Origin: Deltaproteobacteria bacterium | Lineage (GTDB): Bacteria; Desulfobacterota; Desulfobulbia; Desulfobulbales; Desulfurivibrionaceae | Assembly (NCBI GenBank): GCA_021802775.1 | Contig: JAJZRJ010000028.1 | Span: forward strand, 1-35,242 | DNA: 35,242 nucleotides | Reading direction: 5' to 3' | Part shown: piece by piece, positions 15,418 through 23,156 of the stretch | Numbering within the stretch: the stretch's first letter is position 1 | Layout: every line of letters starts with the position of its first letter | The notes under the pieces: model-generated | The model's input: only the letters and a program-made list of their open reading frames with translations | What the model was told of the DNA's origin: nothing | The model's database searches: none | Program-made: the position numbers and the translations under genes

Positions 15418-15783
15418 ATGCCATTTATCGAATGCACGCGAAAAAAGGTGGAGTTGGATGATGACGGTTTTCTCATCGACATGGAGCAGTGGGATGAGGA
15501 GGTCGCCATGGCGCTGGCCGCCAGAGAGAAGGAGGCGCCGGGGCTGAGTCCGGAAACCATGGAAATTTTCCGCTTCATGCGGGGCTACTATAAGAAATTC
15601 CACGCCTTCCCTATCCTGAACTATGTCTGCAAGAACATCCACCAGCCACGGGAGTGCATCCGCGAAAAATTTCTCGACCCCATGAAGGCGTGGAAGTTGG
15701 CGGGGTTGCCCAAGCCGGGCGCAGTCGGCACTGAATCAACGGATGCGCAGCACAAGTTCTACAGCTGGCTGGTGCCGGATTGA
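15418..15783 (+). CDS. DsrC/TusE family protein lacking the redox-active cysteines
   Basis: The 121-residue protein shows the DsrC/TusE fold signatures: KKVELDDDGFLIDMEQWDEE near the N-terminus, MRGYYKKFHAFPILNYV in the middle, and KLAGLPKP near the end. In DsrC the C-terminal arm has two cysteines (ACKIAGLPKPTGC) that carry sulfur. Here both are replaced (AWKLAGLPKPGAV), and about 18 extra residues follow (ending HKFYSWLVPD). It therefore cannot act as a DsrC or TusE sulfur carrier in the usual way. It may instead be a regulatory DsrC-like protein. GGGAGGGGG lies just before ATG 15418. It appears to have its own operator-promoter. Confidence 0.85.
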   Translation: MPFIECTRKKVELDDDGFLIDMEQWDEEVAMALAAREKEAPGLSPETMEIFRFMRGYYKKFHAFPILNYVCKNIHQPRECIREKFLDPMKAWKLAGLPKPGAVGTESTDAQHKFYSWLVPD

Positions 15784-15906
15784 GAGACATCGTCTTTCTG
15801 CCCGAAGAGGGGTCTGCTGTTGGTGGATGCAGCCGGTTGTTTGACATTCCGGACCGGACGGGGTAGGGTCTCGCCTTCAGTGAACACCCGAGCTGAAGGT
15901 GAAGAA

Positions 15907-16107
15907 ATGGAATTTATCTCGTTTGAACAGGCCCTGCAGACCTGCATGACCGCCGAGCCGGAGAGCGCGGAACAGGATGCGGCGCTGGAATATTGCCTGC
16001 ACCATGCCCCGCCGGAATTGAAAGAGAAGCTGCGCATCGCCTTTGCCCAGTCCAAGGCAAGCAAGGGTGGTTGCGGCTGCGGCCACGACCACTGCGATCG
16101 CGAATAG
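15907..16107 (+). CDS. Small Cys/His-rich protein of unknown function
   Basis: The 66-residue protein begins MEFISFEQALQTCMTAEPE and has no signal peptide or membrane segment. An N-terminal helical part (with CLHHAPPELKEKLRIAF) is followed by a C-terminal tail, GGCGCGHDHCDRE, that looks metal-binding. I do not recognise the family. An AAGGTG-like ribosome-binding site lies close upstream of the ATG. It lies 123 bases after the DsrC-like gene on the same strand and may be co-transcribed. A role as a metal or Fe-S binding accessory protein is only a guess. Confidence 0.65.
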   Translation: MEFISFEQALQTCMTAEPESAEQDAALEYCLHHAPPELKEKLRIAFAQSKASKGGCGCGHDHCDRE

Positions 16108-16151
16108 CGCCTCGTCCGCGGCGTTGCCCTGTCGTAGCCCCGGCCTTGGCG

Positions 16152-16334
16152 TTAGAGCAGCGGCGGACCGTGGTGCACGAAGATTTTGAGTGAGCCGGTG
16201 CCGGTATTCCGGATGCCGTGCTCATCCACCGCCGGCACGAAGATATGGTCGCCGGCCGCGGTCTTTTTCCATAAAACACACCAGCACTGCGGACTGCTTA
16301 ACCCCATCCCTTCGGCTTTATCGACACCGGTCAT
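16152..16334 (-). pseudogene. Cupin C-terminal half (decayed fragment or 60-residue coupled ORF)
   Basis: The frame ends in AGDHIFVPAVDEHGIRNTG followed by SLKIFVHHGPPLL. This reads like the second conserved half of a small cupin barrel (GDxxxxPxxxxHxxxNxG). The first metal-binding half (HxH..E) is missing. The preceding ~22 residues (MTGVDKAEGMGLSS...) do not look like a cupin. An ATG at 16332-16334 overlaps the kdsD stop as ATGA, so a 60-residue product could be translated. More probably it is the remnant of a truncated cupin gene that once followed kdsD. Confidence 0.45.
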
Positions 16335-17302
16335 ACCAGAAAACGGAACTCGCCCTTGCCGAGCAGGTCTTGCAGATGGAGGATGCCGGCGAGCCGGCCG
16401 TTCGGGTCGGTCACCGGCAATACCAAAATCTCGTGACGCTGCATGATACTCAGGGCGTCGGCGGCCAGCAGATCGGCGTCGATGCACTTGGGGTCGGCGG
16501 TCATCGCCTCGGTGAGCTGCATGGTCTCGATGCGGCGGCCCGTGTTCAAAAGCCGCCGGAGATCGCCGTCGGTGAGAATGCCGCGCACCTGCTCGTCGCC
16601 GTTCATGACGAGGACCGCGCCGAGATTCTTGCCGTTCAATTCCCGGATCGCCTCGGTGAGGCTGGTGGCGGCCGATACCTTGGGGATGGCGGCGCCGGTG
16701 AGCATTACCTCGGCCACCCGCACCTTGAGCCGGTCGCCCAGGCTGCCGCCGGGGTGGTTGCGCCGGAAATCGCGCTCGTTGAATTCCTTGCGGTTCAAGA
16801 GTACCACGGCGAGGGCATCGCCCAAGGCCAGGGTGGCGGTGGTGCTGGCGGTGGGAGCGAGCCCCAGCGGGCAGGCCTCGCGCGGCACCGTGACGGTGAG
16901 CACCGCGTCGGCCTCCTTGGCCAGCGTCGATTGCCGGCGGCCGGTTATGGCGATGATCTTCGCTCCCCGCTTTTTGAGGGCGGGCAGCAACAGGTTGAGT
17001 TCCGTGGTCTCGCCGCTGTAGGAGATGGCGATGATCACGTCGCGCGGATCAACAATGCCGAGGTCCCCGTGCATCGCCTCCACCGGGTGGAGGAAGAGGG
17101 CGGGGGTACCGGTGCTGTTCAGGGTGGCGGCGATCTTCTGGCCGACGATGCCGGACTTGCCGATGCCGGTGATGATGACCCGGGCCGGGCAGGCCATAAT
17201 CATCCCGATGGCCTTGTCGAACTCGGCGTCGATCTGGTCGATGATCGCGGCGATCCCCTCCGCCTCGATGCGGAGAACCTCTTTGGCCTGTTCTTTATCC
17301 AT
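16331..17302 (-). CDS. kdsD: D-arabinose-5-phosphate isomerase KdsD/KpsF
   Basis: KdsD converts ribulose-5-phosphate to arabinose-5-phosphate, the first step toward Kdo of lipopolysaccharide. The 323-residue protein has an N-terminal SIS sugar-isomerase domain: RVIITGIGKSGIVGQKIAAT, ISYSGETTELNLLLPAL, and PTASTTATLALGDALAV. HPGGSLG and two C-terminal CBS repeats follow (for example GAVLVMNGDEQVRGILTDGD and ILVLPVTDPNGRLAGILHL). Length is standard for the family. It starts one base after the purF stop, so the two are co-transcribed although functionally unrelated. Confidence 0.95.
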   Translation of the reverse strand: MDKEQAKEVLRIEAEGIAAIIDQIDAEFDKAIGMIMACPARVIITGIGKSGIVGQKIAATLNSTGTPALFLHPVEAMHGDLGIVDPRDVIIAISYSGETTELNLLLPALKKRGAKIIAITGRRQSTLAKEADAVLTVTVPREACPLGLAPTASTTATLALGDALAVVLLNRKEFNERDFRRNHPGGSLGDRLKVRVAEVMLTGAAIPKVSAATSLTEAIRELNGKNLGAVLVMNGDEQVRGILTDGDLRRLLNTGRRIETMQLTEAMTADPKCIDADLLAADALSIMQRHEILVLPVTDPNGRLAGILHLQDLLGKGEFRFLV

Positions 17303-17303
17303 G

Positions 17304-18743
17304 CTATTTGATGCAGTCGGAGAGGGAGGGGGAGTTGCAGCCCAGGGCCAGCTTGTGGAACCCCTTGTCCGGCGCCACCGGATAGTGCCCGTCGAAGCAT
17401 GCCTTGCAGAAATGGTCGGCCGGGTAGCCGGTGGCCTCCACCAGGCCGTCGAGGCTCAGGTAATAGAGGGTGTCCAGGCCAAGGTGGCTGCGAATTTCTT
17501 CCACGGATTTTTTGTTGGCAATGAGTTCGCCGCCGGTGGGGAAGTCGATGCCGTAGTAACAGGGGAACTTGGTGGGCGGGCAGCTGATCACCATGTGCAC
17601 CTCCTTGATGCCGGCAGCCCGCAGGGAGCGGACGCGGCTGCGGGCGGTGGTGCCGCGGATGATCGAGTCTTCCATGATGATCACCCGTTTGCCCTGGAGA
17701 AAGCTGCGGATCGGGTTCAGCTTGATCCGCACCGAAAAGTCGCGCATGGACTGGGTCGGCTGGATGAAGGTGCGGCCGACGTAGTGGTTGCGGATCACCC
17801 CCATCTCCAGCGGGATGCCCGAGGCCTGCGAGTAGCCGATGGCCGCGTAGTTGCCGGAATCGGGGAAGGGCATGACGAAGTCCGCGTCGATCTTGCATTC
17901 GCGGGCCAGGATCTCGCCCATGCGCTTGCGGCTCTGGTAGACGTTGATGCCGAAGATGTCGCTGTCCGGCCGGGCGAAGTAGACATGCTCGAAGATGCAG
18001 TAGCTTTTCGGCTGTTTGGGTTCGAGGTGGAGCGACTTCAGGCCATGCTGACCGATGATTAAGATCTCGCCCGGTTCGATGTCGCGCAGGTACTGGGCCT
18101 CGACCAGGTCGAGGGCGCAAGTCTCGGAGGCGACGATATAGCCGCCGTTATTCAGTCTGCCGAGGCACAGCGGCCTGAAGCCGTTGGGATCGCGCACCGC
18201 AATGAGCTTGTCGGTGGCAAGCAGCAGGATGGAATAGGCGCCCTTGATCTGGCGGAAGGTGTCGAGAACGGCCGCTTCCAACCCCAGGTCGGCACAGCGG
18301 GCCAGGAGATGCACCACCACCTCGCTGTCCATGGTGGACTGGAAGATGGAGCCCTTCTTTTCCAGCTCGTCGCGCAGGCTGCGGATGTTGACCAGGTTGC
18401 CGTTGTGGGCCACCGCCAGGGTGCAGCCCCGATGGGTGGCGATGAAGGGCTGGGCATTGACGATATTGGAGGCGCCGGTGGTGGAATAGCGTACGTGACC
18501 GACGGTGATGTGGCCGGTGAGGGTCTGGAGATTTTCTTCGCTGAAGACCTCGGAGACGAGGCCCATGCCCTTGTGTTGCTTGACGGTGGTGCCGTCGGTG
18601 GCCACGATGCCGGCGGATTCCTGGCCGCGGTGCTGGAGGGCGTACAGCCCGAAATAGGTGAGCTTGGCCGCGTCTTCATGGCCGAAGATGCCGCAGACGC
18701 CGCATTCCTCTTTGGGGCGGTCCGAGGACCCCATGTGTATCAT
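17304..18743 (-). CDS. purF: Amidophosphoribosyltransferase
   Basis: PurF makes 5-phosphoribosylamine from PRPP and glutamine, the first step of purine synthesis. The 479-residue protein has a short propeptide before the nucleophile in EECGVCGIFGHEDAA; processing would expose Cys14. An Ntn amidotransferase domain (LQHRGQESAGIV, HNGNLVNI) and a PRTase domain with the PRPP motif VIIMEDSIIRGTT follow. Cysteines matching the [4Fe-4S] ligands of the Bacillus-type enzyme are present (SYCIFEHVYFARPDS, TKFPCYYGIDFP, HFCKACFDGHYP). AAGGA lies eight bases before the ATG, and a perfect -10 box is about 80 bases upstream. It is followed directly by kdsD. Confidence 0.97.
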   Translation of the reverse strand: MIHMGSSDRPKEECGVCGIFGHEDAAKLTYFGLYALQHRGQESAGIVATDGTTVKQHKGMGLVSEVFSEENLQTLTGHITVGHVRYSTTGASNIVNAQPFIATHRGCTLAVAHNGNLVNIRSLRDELEKKGSIFQSTMDSEVVVHLLARCADLGLEAAVLDTFRQIKGAYSILLLATDKLIAVRDPNGFRPLCLGRLNNGGYIVASETCALDLVEAQYLRDIEPGEILIIGQHGLKSLHLEPKQPKSYCIFEHVYFARPDSDIFGINVYQSRKRMGEILARECKIDADFVMPFPDSGNYAAIGYSQASGIPLEMGVIRNHYVGRTFIQPTQSMRDFSVRIKLNPIRSFLQGKRVIIMEDSIIRGTTARSRVRSLRAAGIKEVHMVISCPPTKFPCYYGIDFPTGGELIANKKSVEEIRSHLGLDTLYYLSLDGLVEATGYPADHFCKACFDGHYPVAPDKGFHKLALGCNSPSLSDCIK

Positions 18744-18823
18744 ACGCAGATTCCTTGCCAGAGGTTGTCCGGCGGGCAGGGTGCGTGATGCCCAACCGTG
18801 TTGTTCCTGCGAAAAAAAACAGA

Positions 18824-18852
18824 ATTATACCCCCTTTTCTTGGCTTCGGAAA
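18824..18852 (-). promoter_or_regulatory. Candidate purF promoter
   Basis: On the minus strand a perfect -10 TATAAT (18824-18829) is preceded by a weak -35 (TTTCCG) 17 bases away. It lies about 80 bases before the purF ATG, just after the end of the upstream metF-metV gene. An eight-T run follows shortly inside the leader. Confidence 0.45.
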
Positions 18853-18890
18853 TATTTTTTTCCAGAGGCAGCGAGCGGCTCCTGCCGGGC

Positions 18891-20429
18891 TCAGCCGGCC
18901 TTGCCGGTGTGGTCGATGCCCTGGTAGAAGTTGACCCAGGAGGAGGAGTTGTTGAGCGCCCAGTTGCGGGGCGGCACCAGGCCGGTTTTCAGGCGCTCCA
19001 CCGTGCCGCTCTCCAGCAGCCGTTCGTAGATCCGGACGTAGAGGCAGCGTTTGCGACCGGGATAGACCTCGCACCAGCCATCGCGGCTGCCGCCGCAGGC
19101 GCCGTTCAGCAGATATTTGGCGCAGCCGGACTGCGGGCAGGCAAAGGCCAGCTCCGCCAGGGTGCAGTCGCCGCAGTGCTGGCAGCCGAACATGAGGAAT
19201 TTGAGCACGTGCTCGCCGTGGTCGAGGAACTTGGCCAGGGGGCCATCGGCCAGGGCAAGGCTGAGTTTTTTCATCGGGCCGTAAAGCGGCCCGTGCGGGG
19301 TAAAAACGAGGCGGTGCATGGCGAGCGCCAGTTGGTAGCGTAAAACCTCGCGGCCCTGGGCAGTGCGGGGTGAAGGTTCCGGCCGGTTGAGGCCGGTCTC
19401 CTCATCCTTTTCGAAGTAGTACCAGCCATCCCGATGCCAGAAGGAGAGTCCCGGAGTGAGCGCCCGCCAGTCGGGCGCCAGCTGTTCGGCCTCGTCGAGG
19501 ACGAATTCGATATCGCGGTAAGAGAGGCCCGGGCCGCCGATATGCGCCCCGCTATAGCCGAGCCCCTTGAGCACGGCGAGGAGCATTGCCGCCCGCATGA
19601 GGCGCGCCTTCTTGCCCTTGTCCGCTCCCTTGGCCTCATGCCGGATCAGGGCATGGAGTTCGTCGGTGATGATGCAACCGGGAATCTTGCCTTGGTGCAT
19701 GAGGTCCGCCACCGCCAGGTTGGGGATGAAGACATTGCCCAGCACCGGCAGATCAAGGCCGTGGTGCCGCAGGTAGAGAAGCACCTCTTCGAACTTGCGG
19801 GCATCGTAGCCGACCTGGGTGATGATGAAGTCGGCGCCGGCGGCCACCTTGCGGTGAAGTTTGATGTACTGCATCATCAGCTCCGCCTCCAGCCGCTTGA
19901 AGGGCGAGAGTGCCACCCCGCTGATAAAGCCGGTGGGATGGATGGGAGCGCGCTGGCGCAGCGGGTCGTCGGCGGAGAAGCGGCCTGCGTTCATGCGGCT
20001 GATGAGGTCGAGGGCATGGACCGAGTCGAGATCGAAGACCGGCTTGGGGAAGCCGCGGTAGCCTTCCTTGGGGTAGTCGCCGGTGATGACCAGCAGGTCG
20101 CGGAGCCCCAGCCGATCCCAGGCAAAGAGCTGGCTCTCCATCTGGTTGCGATTCTTGTCCTTGCAGGAGAAGTGGACAATGACCTCCAGCCCCATGGCGC
20201 GGATTTCAAGGCCCAGTACCTCGGGTGAGAGGGCGGCGTGGCCGCCGGCATTTTCGGTGATGCTCACCGCCTGAAGCCGGTGGTCGGCGGCGGCGTGGCG
20301 GGCGAGTTCCAGGGTGCGGGCGTGTTCCTTGCTGCGGCCGCCCCGGCTGGGCACCAGTTCGAAGGTAAGGGTGAACTCGGCCGGGTCGGCGAGGGACTGA
20401 TAAAAGCGGGAATCCGGATGGCTGCGCAT
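18891..20429 (-). CDS. metF: Methylenetetrahydrofolate reductase MetF fused to a MetV-like cysteine-rich domain
   Basis: The N-terminal ~300 residues are a MetF-type TIM barrel: FTLTFELVPSRGGRSKEHAR, LQAVSITENAGG, LLVITGDYPKEGYRG, HPTGFISGVALSPF, AAGADFIITQVGYDA and LPVLGNVFI. The C-terminal ~190 residues hold a cysteine cluster (FGCQHCGDCTLAELAFACP, GCAKYLLNGACGG, GWCEVYPGRKRC) like MetV / the MTHFR C-terminal domain of acetogens and other anaerobes. In those, MetV is usually a separate protein; here the two are one 512-residue chain. The start at 20429 is preceded by AAGGAG about ten bases upstream. It reduces methylene- to methyl-tetrahydrofolate. No other folate or Wood-Ljungdahl gene is nearby. 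Confidence 0.9.
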   Translation of the reverse strand: MRSHPDSRFYQSLADPAEFTLTFELVPSRGGRSKEHARTLELARHAAADHRLQAVSITENAGGHAALSPEVLGLEIRAMGLEVIVHFSCKDKNRNQMESQLFAWDRLGLRDLLVITGDYPKEGYRGFPKPVFDLDSVHALDLISRMNAGRFSADDPLRQRAPIHPTGFISGVALSPFKRLEAELMMQYIKLHRKVAAGADFIITQVGYDARKFEEVLLYLRHHGLDLPVLGNVFIPNLAVADLMHQGKIPGCIITDELHALIRHEAKGADKGKKARLMRAAMLLAVLKGLGYSGAHIGGPGLSYRDIEFVLDEAEQLAPDWRALTPGLSFWHRDGWYYFEKDEETGLNRPEPSPRTAQGREVLRYQLALAMHRLVFTPHGPLYGPMKKLSLALADGPLAKFLDHGEHVLKFLMFGCQHCGDCTLAELAFACPQSGCAKYLLNGACGGSRDGWCEVYPGRKRCLYVRIYERLLESGTVERLKTGLVPPRNWALNNSSSWVNFYQGIDHTGKAG

Positions 20430-20619
20430 GCCGCGGTCACTCCTTGGGCCGGAGGGTTGGACGAGGCGGTTGCCCTTGCGTGCCGCATGAGGTATCCATA
20501 CGTGAAGGCAACGGCGACGTTCCGCCGGAGGGGCGGATGACCTACAATACTCATTCCTGGCGGCGGATGCCACCACTATGGGATTGGCGGCCGGGAGATG
20601 ACGGGAATCGGGTGCGGTC

Positions 20620-21276
20620 ATGGCGGCAAAAGACTGGCAAGAGCGGGCAGCGGTGTTCGATGCGCGGGCAGCGGAGTATGACCAGTGGTACGAGGGGAGC
20701 CAGCTCTTTGCCATTGAGCGTGACTCGCTCCGCGGACTGGCCATCCCTTTGTTGGGACCGGCGCTGGAAATCGGCGTGGGGCCGGGGCGTTTCGCCGAGG
20801 CCCTGGGGGTGCGCTTCGGCCTGGACCCAGCCTGGTCCCCCCTTGTCCTGGCTCGCGGCCGCAGGGTGCTCGCGGCTCAGGGGGTTGGCGAGAACCTGCC
20901 TTATCGGGGCAACGTCTTTGGGGTGGTCTATCTTCTTTTCACCCTCTGCTTTTTGGCGGAGCCTGCTGCGGTGTTGGCGGAATGTCGCCGGGTTCTCAAG
21001 CCGGGTGGCCATCTGGTGCTCGGACTGGTGCCGGCGGAAGGCCCGTGGGGCAAGGCGCTGGCTGCGAAAAAGGCGGCGGACCACCCCTTTTATCGCCATG
21101 CCCGGTTCTACGGGGTGGCCGCGGCCGAGATGCTGTTGGTCGAGGCAGGATTTGCGGTGGTGGAGCGGCGTTCCACCCTTTTTCAATTGCCCGGCGCCGA
21201 GTTGGGGCCGGAGGTAGCGCGAGACGGGGCGAGGAATGGGGCGGGGTTTGTGGTGCTTGCGGCGAGAAAGGAGTGA
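20620..21276 (+). CDS. Class I SAM-dependent methyltransferase
   Basis: The 218-residue protein has the Methyltransf_11 layout. An N-terminal DARAAEYDQWYEGSQLFAIE comes first, then SAM motif I ALEIGVGPGRFAEALG. Next are the acidic residue in FGLDPA, the conserved VVYLLFTLCFLAEPAAVLAE and RVLKPGGHLVLGLVP. The sequence does not reveal the substrate. The N-terminal pattern resembles small bacterial methyltransferases of the UbiE/ArsM type without their diagnostic cysteines. It is divergent from metF and convergent with a small zinc-ribbon protein two bases away. Confidence 0.88.
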   Translation: MAAKDWQERAAVFDARAAEYDQWYEGSQLFAIERDSLRGLAIPLLGPALEIGVGPGRFAEALGVRFGLDPAWSPLVLARGRRVLAAQGVGENLPYRGNVFGVVYLLFTLCFLAEPAAVLAECRRVLKPGGHLVLGLVPAEGPWGKALAAKKAADHPFYRHARFYGVAAAEMLLVEAGFAVVERRSTLFQLPGAELGPEVARDGARNGAGFVVLAARKE

Positions 21277-21278
21277 GG

Positions 21279-21491
21279 TTATTCGAGCCAGTGGCGGCGC
21301 TCTTTCAGGAAGCCGCGGATGAGCACGGCCGTGCCGGCGGTAACCACAGCGGCCAGCGCCAGGGCCACGAGCCAGCCGGACCGGCATTTGCCGGAAGGGG
21401 GAGCCGGGTCCAGTTCGCGCTGGCAATAGCGGCAGGCCGAGGCCTCGGGGTGGATCGCCTCGCGGCAGAATGGGCAGGTGCGGCTGTGCAT
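21279..21491 (-). CDS. Small zinc-ribbon membrane protein
   Basis: The 70-residue protein has an N-terminal zinc ribbon with two CxxC pairs (RTCPFCREAI and ACRYCQREL), a short linker, and one transmembrane helix (GWLVALALAAVVTAGTAVLI). The tail KERRHWLE is basic then acidic. The family is a generic zinc-ribbon domain, often seen in small proteins of unknown role. Convergent with the methyltransferase gene. Confidence 0.75.
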   Translation of the reverse strand: MHSRTCPFCREAIHPEASACRYCQRELDPAPPSGKCRSGWLVALALAAVVTAGTAVLIRGFLKERRHWLE

Positions 21492-21602
21492 GGTTTCACT
21501 CTACTGTGAGTTTTTCTTTCTTGTCAAGAGTGGCTGCGGTTGGTGTGGCTGCGGTTGGGCGGCAGCTTAGCGCGGCGAGGCAGGTGTGGCGCGAGTTTTT
21601 CC

Positions 21603-21631
21603 TTGTCATGGCCAAGGGGGGGCGGTAAGAT
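21603..21631 (+). promoter_or_regulatory. Sigma70-type promoter for trxA
   Basis: TTGTCA (21603-21608) and TAAGAT (21626-21631) are spaced by exactly 17 bases. They lie about 57 bases upstream of the trxA ATG, which has a strong AAGGAG. This is the best-formed promoter in the window. Confidence 0.55.
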
Positions 21632-21687
21632 ATCCCAATAATTTCGTAGCCCCCATTCCTTTATAATTGACTGCAAGGAGTACGAAT

Positions 21688-22017
21688 ATGGCAAGCGATA
21701 AGGTCATCCAACTTTCCGACGCCGCGTTTGAGACGGAGGCGTTGCAGGCAGCTCTTCCGGTACTGGTGGATTTTTGGGCGCCCTGGTGCGGCCCCTGCAA
21801 GGCCATCGGGCCGATGATCGACGAGTTGGCGGCTGAGTTCGACGGCAAGCTGAAGGTCTGCAAGATGAACGTGGACGACAACCCCGCCACTCCGGGCAAG
21901 TACGGCATTCGCGCCATCCCTACCCTGATCCTGCTCAAGGGCGGCAAGGTGGTCGATCAGGTTACCGGCGCCGTGGGCAAATCCCAGATGGTGGCAATGG
22001 TGCAGAAGGCGCTGTAA
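21688..22017 (+). CDS. trxA: Thioredoxin
   Basis: The 109-residue protein is a standard thioredoxin. It has LPVLVDFWAPWCGPCKAIGP with the WCGPC active site, KVCKMNVDDNPATPGKYGIR, AIPTLILLKGGKVVDQ with the cis-proline, and VTGAVGKSQM. It reduces protein disulfides in the cytoplasm and would recycle enzymes such as cytosolic Msr. AAGGAG lies eight bases before ATG 21688. A clear terminator 30 bases past the stop makes it a single-gene unit. Confidence 0.97.
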   Translation: MASDKVIQLSDAAFETEALQAALPVLVDFWAPWCGPCKAIGPMIDELAAEFDGKLKVCKMNVDDNPATPGKYGIRAIPTLILLKGGKVVDQVTGAVGKSQMVAMVQKAL

Positions 22018-22046
22018 TCTCTTTTTACCCGTGCTGCGCATGACCG

Positions 22047-22071
22047 GGCCGGCATTGTGCCGGCCTTTTTT
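22047..22071 (+). terminator. Rho-independent terminator of trxA
   Basis: GGCCGGCA / TGCCGGCC with a three-base loop is followed directly by six Ts. Stem, loop and T-run are canonical. Confidence 0.92.
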
Positions 22072-22147
22072 GTCTTGTGTTTCCGCGATCACTCCGGTAA
22101 CTATCAGAAGGTCGTCAGGGCCGGTGCCGGCGTTGGTGACTTACGCG

Positions 22148-22176
22148 GGAATCGCCGGCAAGGCTTGCGCGATTCC
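22148..22176. repeat. Hairpin in the region upstream of bamD
   Basis: GGAATCGC (22148-22155) pairs perfectly with GCGATTCC (22169-22176). Inside, GCAAG and CTTGC can also pair around a CG bulge. A second small stem CCCCTGT/ACAGGGG lies just before the bamD ribosome-binding site. Neither has a T-run; they would sit in the bamD leader RNA or act as a protein-binding site. Confidence 0.5.
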
Positions 22177-22244
22177 TCATACCCAGGCGATCCTGCCTGC
22201 CGATGGACCCCCTGTGACAGGGGACAGCGCATGATGGGAAGAGA

Positions 22245-23099
22245 ATGACTGCAACGCAAGAGCACGATCCGCGCCCGCAACGGTTCGCCCGCCGGCTCAT
22301 GGTGGTGGCGCTGGCCGGTTTGCTGGCCGTTGGTCTGACCGGCTGCTCCGTTTTGGATACCACTCTTGATTTTTTCGGTTTCGGCGGTTCCGGTTCCGCG
22401 CCTGATACGCCGGAGGGACTGGCCATGCAGGCGATGGATGCATTCAACCACGGCAAATATGCCGATGCCTTGAAGCACTTCGAGGAGATCAAGGACCGCT
22501 ATCCCTTCAGCGCCGTGGGGTTGCTCGCCGAACTCAAGGCGGCGGATGCCAAATTCTACCTGAAACAGTACGACGAGGCGCTGGTCCTCTACGAGGAGTT
22601 CGAGAACAACCACCCCACCAACGAGGCCATGCCCTACGTACTCTTTCAGATGGGCATGTGCCACTATGAGAAGATCGACACCATCGATCGCGATCCTGGC
22701 AGCGCCATGAGCGCGATCGCCCTGTTCTCCCGGTTGCTCAAGGCCTTCCCGCAGTCGCCGTACACGCCGGAGGCCCAGGCCCGGTTGATGGCGGCCCGGG
22801 ACTTCCTGGCCAACCACGAGATGTACGTGGCTGCTTTTTACGTGAAGACCGCGGAACTGCCGCAGGCCGAAGGGCGCCTCAAGTATCTGCTCGCCAACTA
22901 TCCGGACAGCACCATCGCGCCCAGGGCCAAGGAATTGCTTGCCGCCATCCAGGCCGGTAAGGCGCCGACCCGCAGCTGGCGCGACTGGATACCGGACATC
23001 TCGCTGCCGAGCTGGAAGACCTTCCTGTCCTCCTTTGGTATGCCCGGCGGCGGCGCGGCCCCGTCCGGCGAGGGCGGTGGCGGAGCCGGCGGCAAGTAG
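22245..23099 (+). CDS. bamD: Outer membrane protein assembly lipoprotein BamD
   Basis: BamD is the essential lipoprotein of the BAM complex that inserts beta-barrel proteins into the outer membrane. The 284-residue protein has a lipoprotein signal ending in the lipobox LTGC. TPR-like repeats follow: LAMQAMDAFNHGKYADALKH, FYLKQYDEALVLYEEF, MGMCHYEKIDTIDRDP and the family-typical YVAAFYVKTAELPQAEGRLK. The C-terminus has a glycine-rich tail. It implies a diderm cell. It has its own terminator, which overlaps the end of the convergent queH. Confidence 0.93.
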   Translation: MTATQEHDPRPQRFARRLMVVALAGLLAVGLTGCSVLDTTLDFFGFGGSGSAPDTPEGLAMQAMDAFNHGKYADALKHFEEIKDRYPFSAVGLLAELKAADAKFYLKQYDEALVLYEEFENNHPTNEAMPYVLFQMGMCHYEKIDTIDRDPGSAMSAIALFSRLLKAFPQSPYTPEAQARLMAARDFLANHEMYVAAFYVKTAELPQAEGRLKYLLANYPDSTIAPRAKELLAAIQAGKAPTRSWRDWIPDISLPSWKTFLSSFGMPGGGAAPSGEGGGGAGGK

Positions 23100-23124
23100 C
23101 CGCCGGCCGCGCGTTTGTCTGTTC

Positions 23125-23156
23125 GCCGCCGGCTATTCCTGCCGGCGGCCCTTTTT
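23125..23156 (+). terminator. Rho-independent terminator of bamD
   Basis: GCCGCCGGC / GCCGGCGGC with a seven-base loop, followed by CC and five Ts. Part of it codes for the last residues of queH on the other strand. Confidence 0.85.

Noticed and set aside
19434..20228. Plus-strand 264-codon frame opposite metF
   Set aside because: Low-complexity antisense frame; the MetF and MetV motifs are on the minus strand.
20430..20540. Possible riboswitch (c-di-GMP-I-like words CACGCAAGGGCAACC and CCTCCGGCCCAAG) in the metF leader on the minus strand
   Set aside because: The paired elements and second domain of that riboswitch class are missing; the resemblance is limited to short words.
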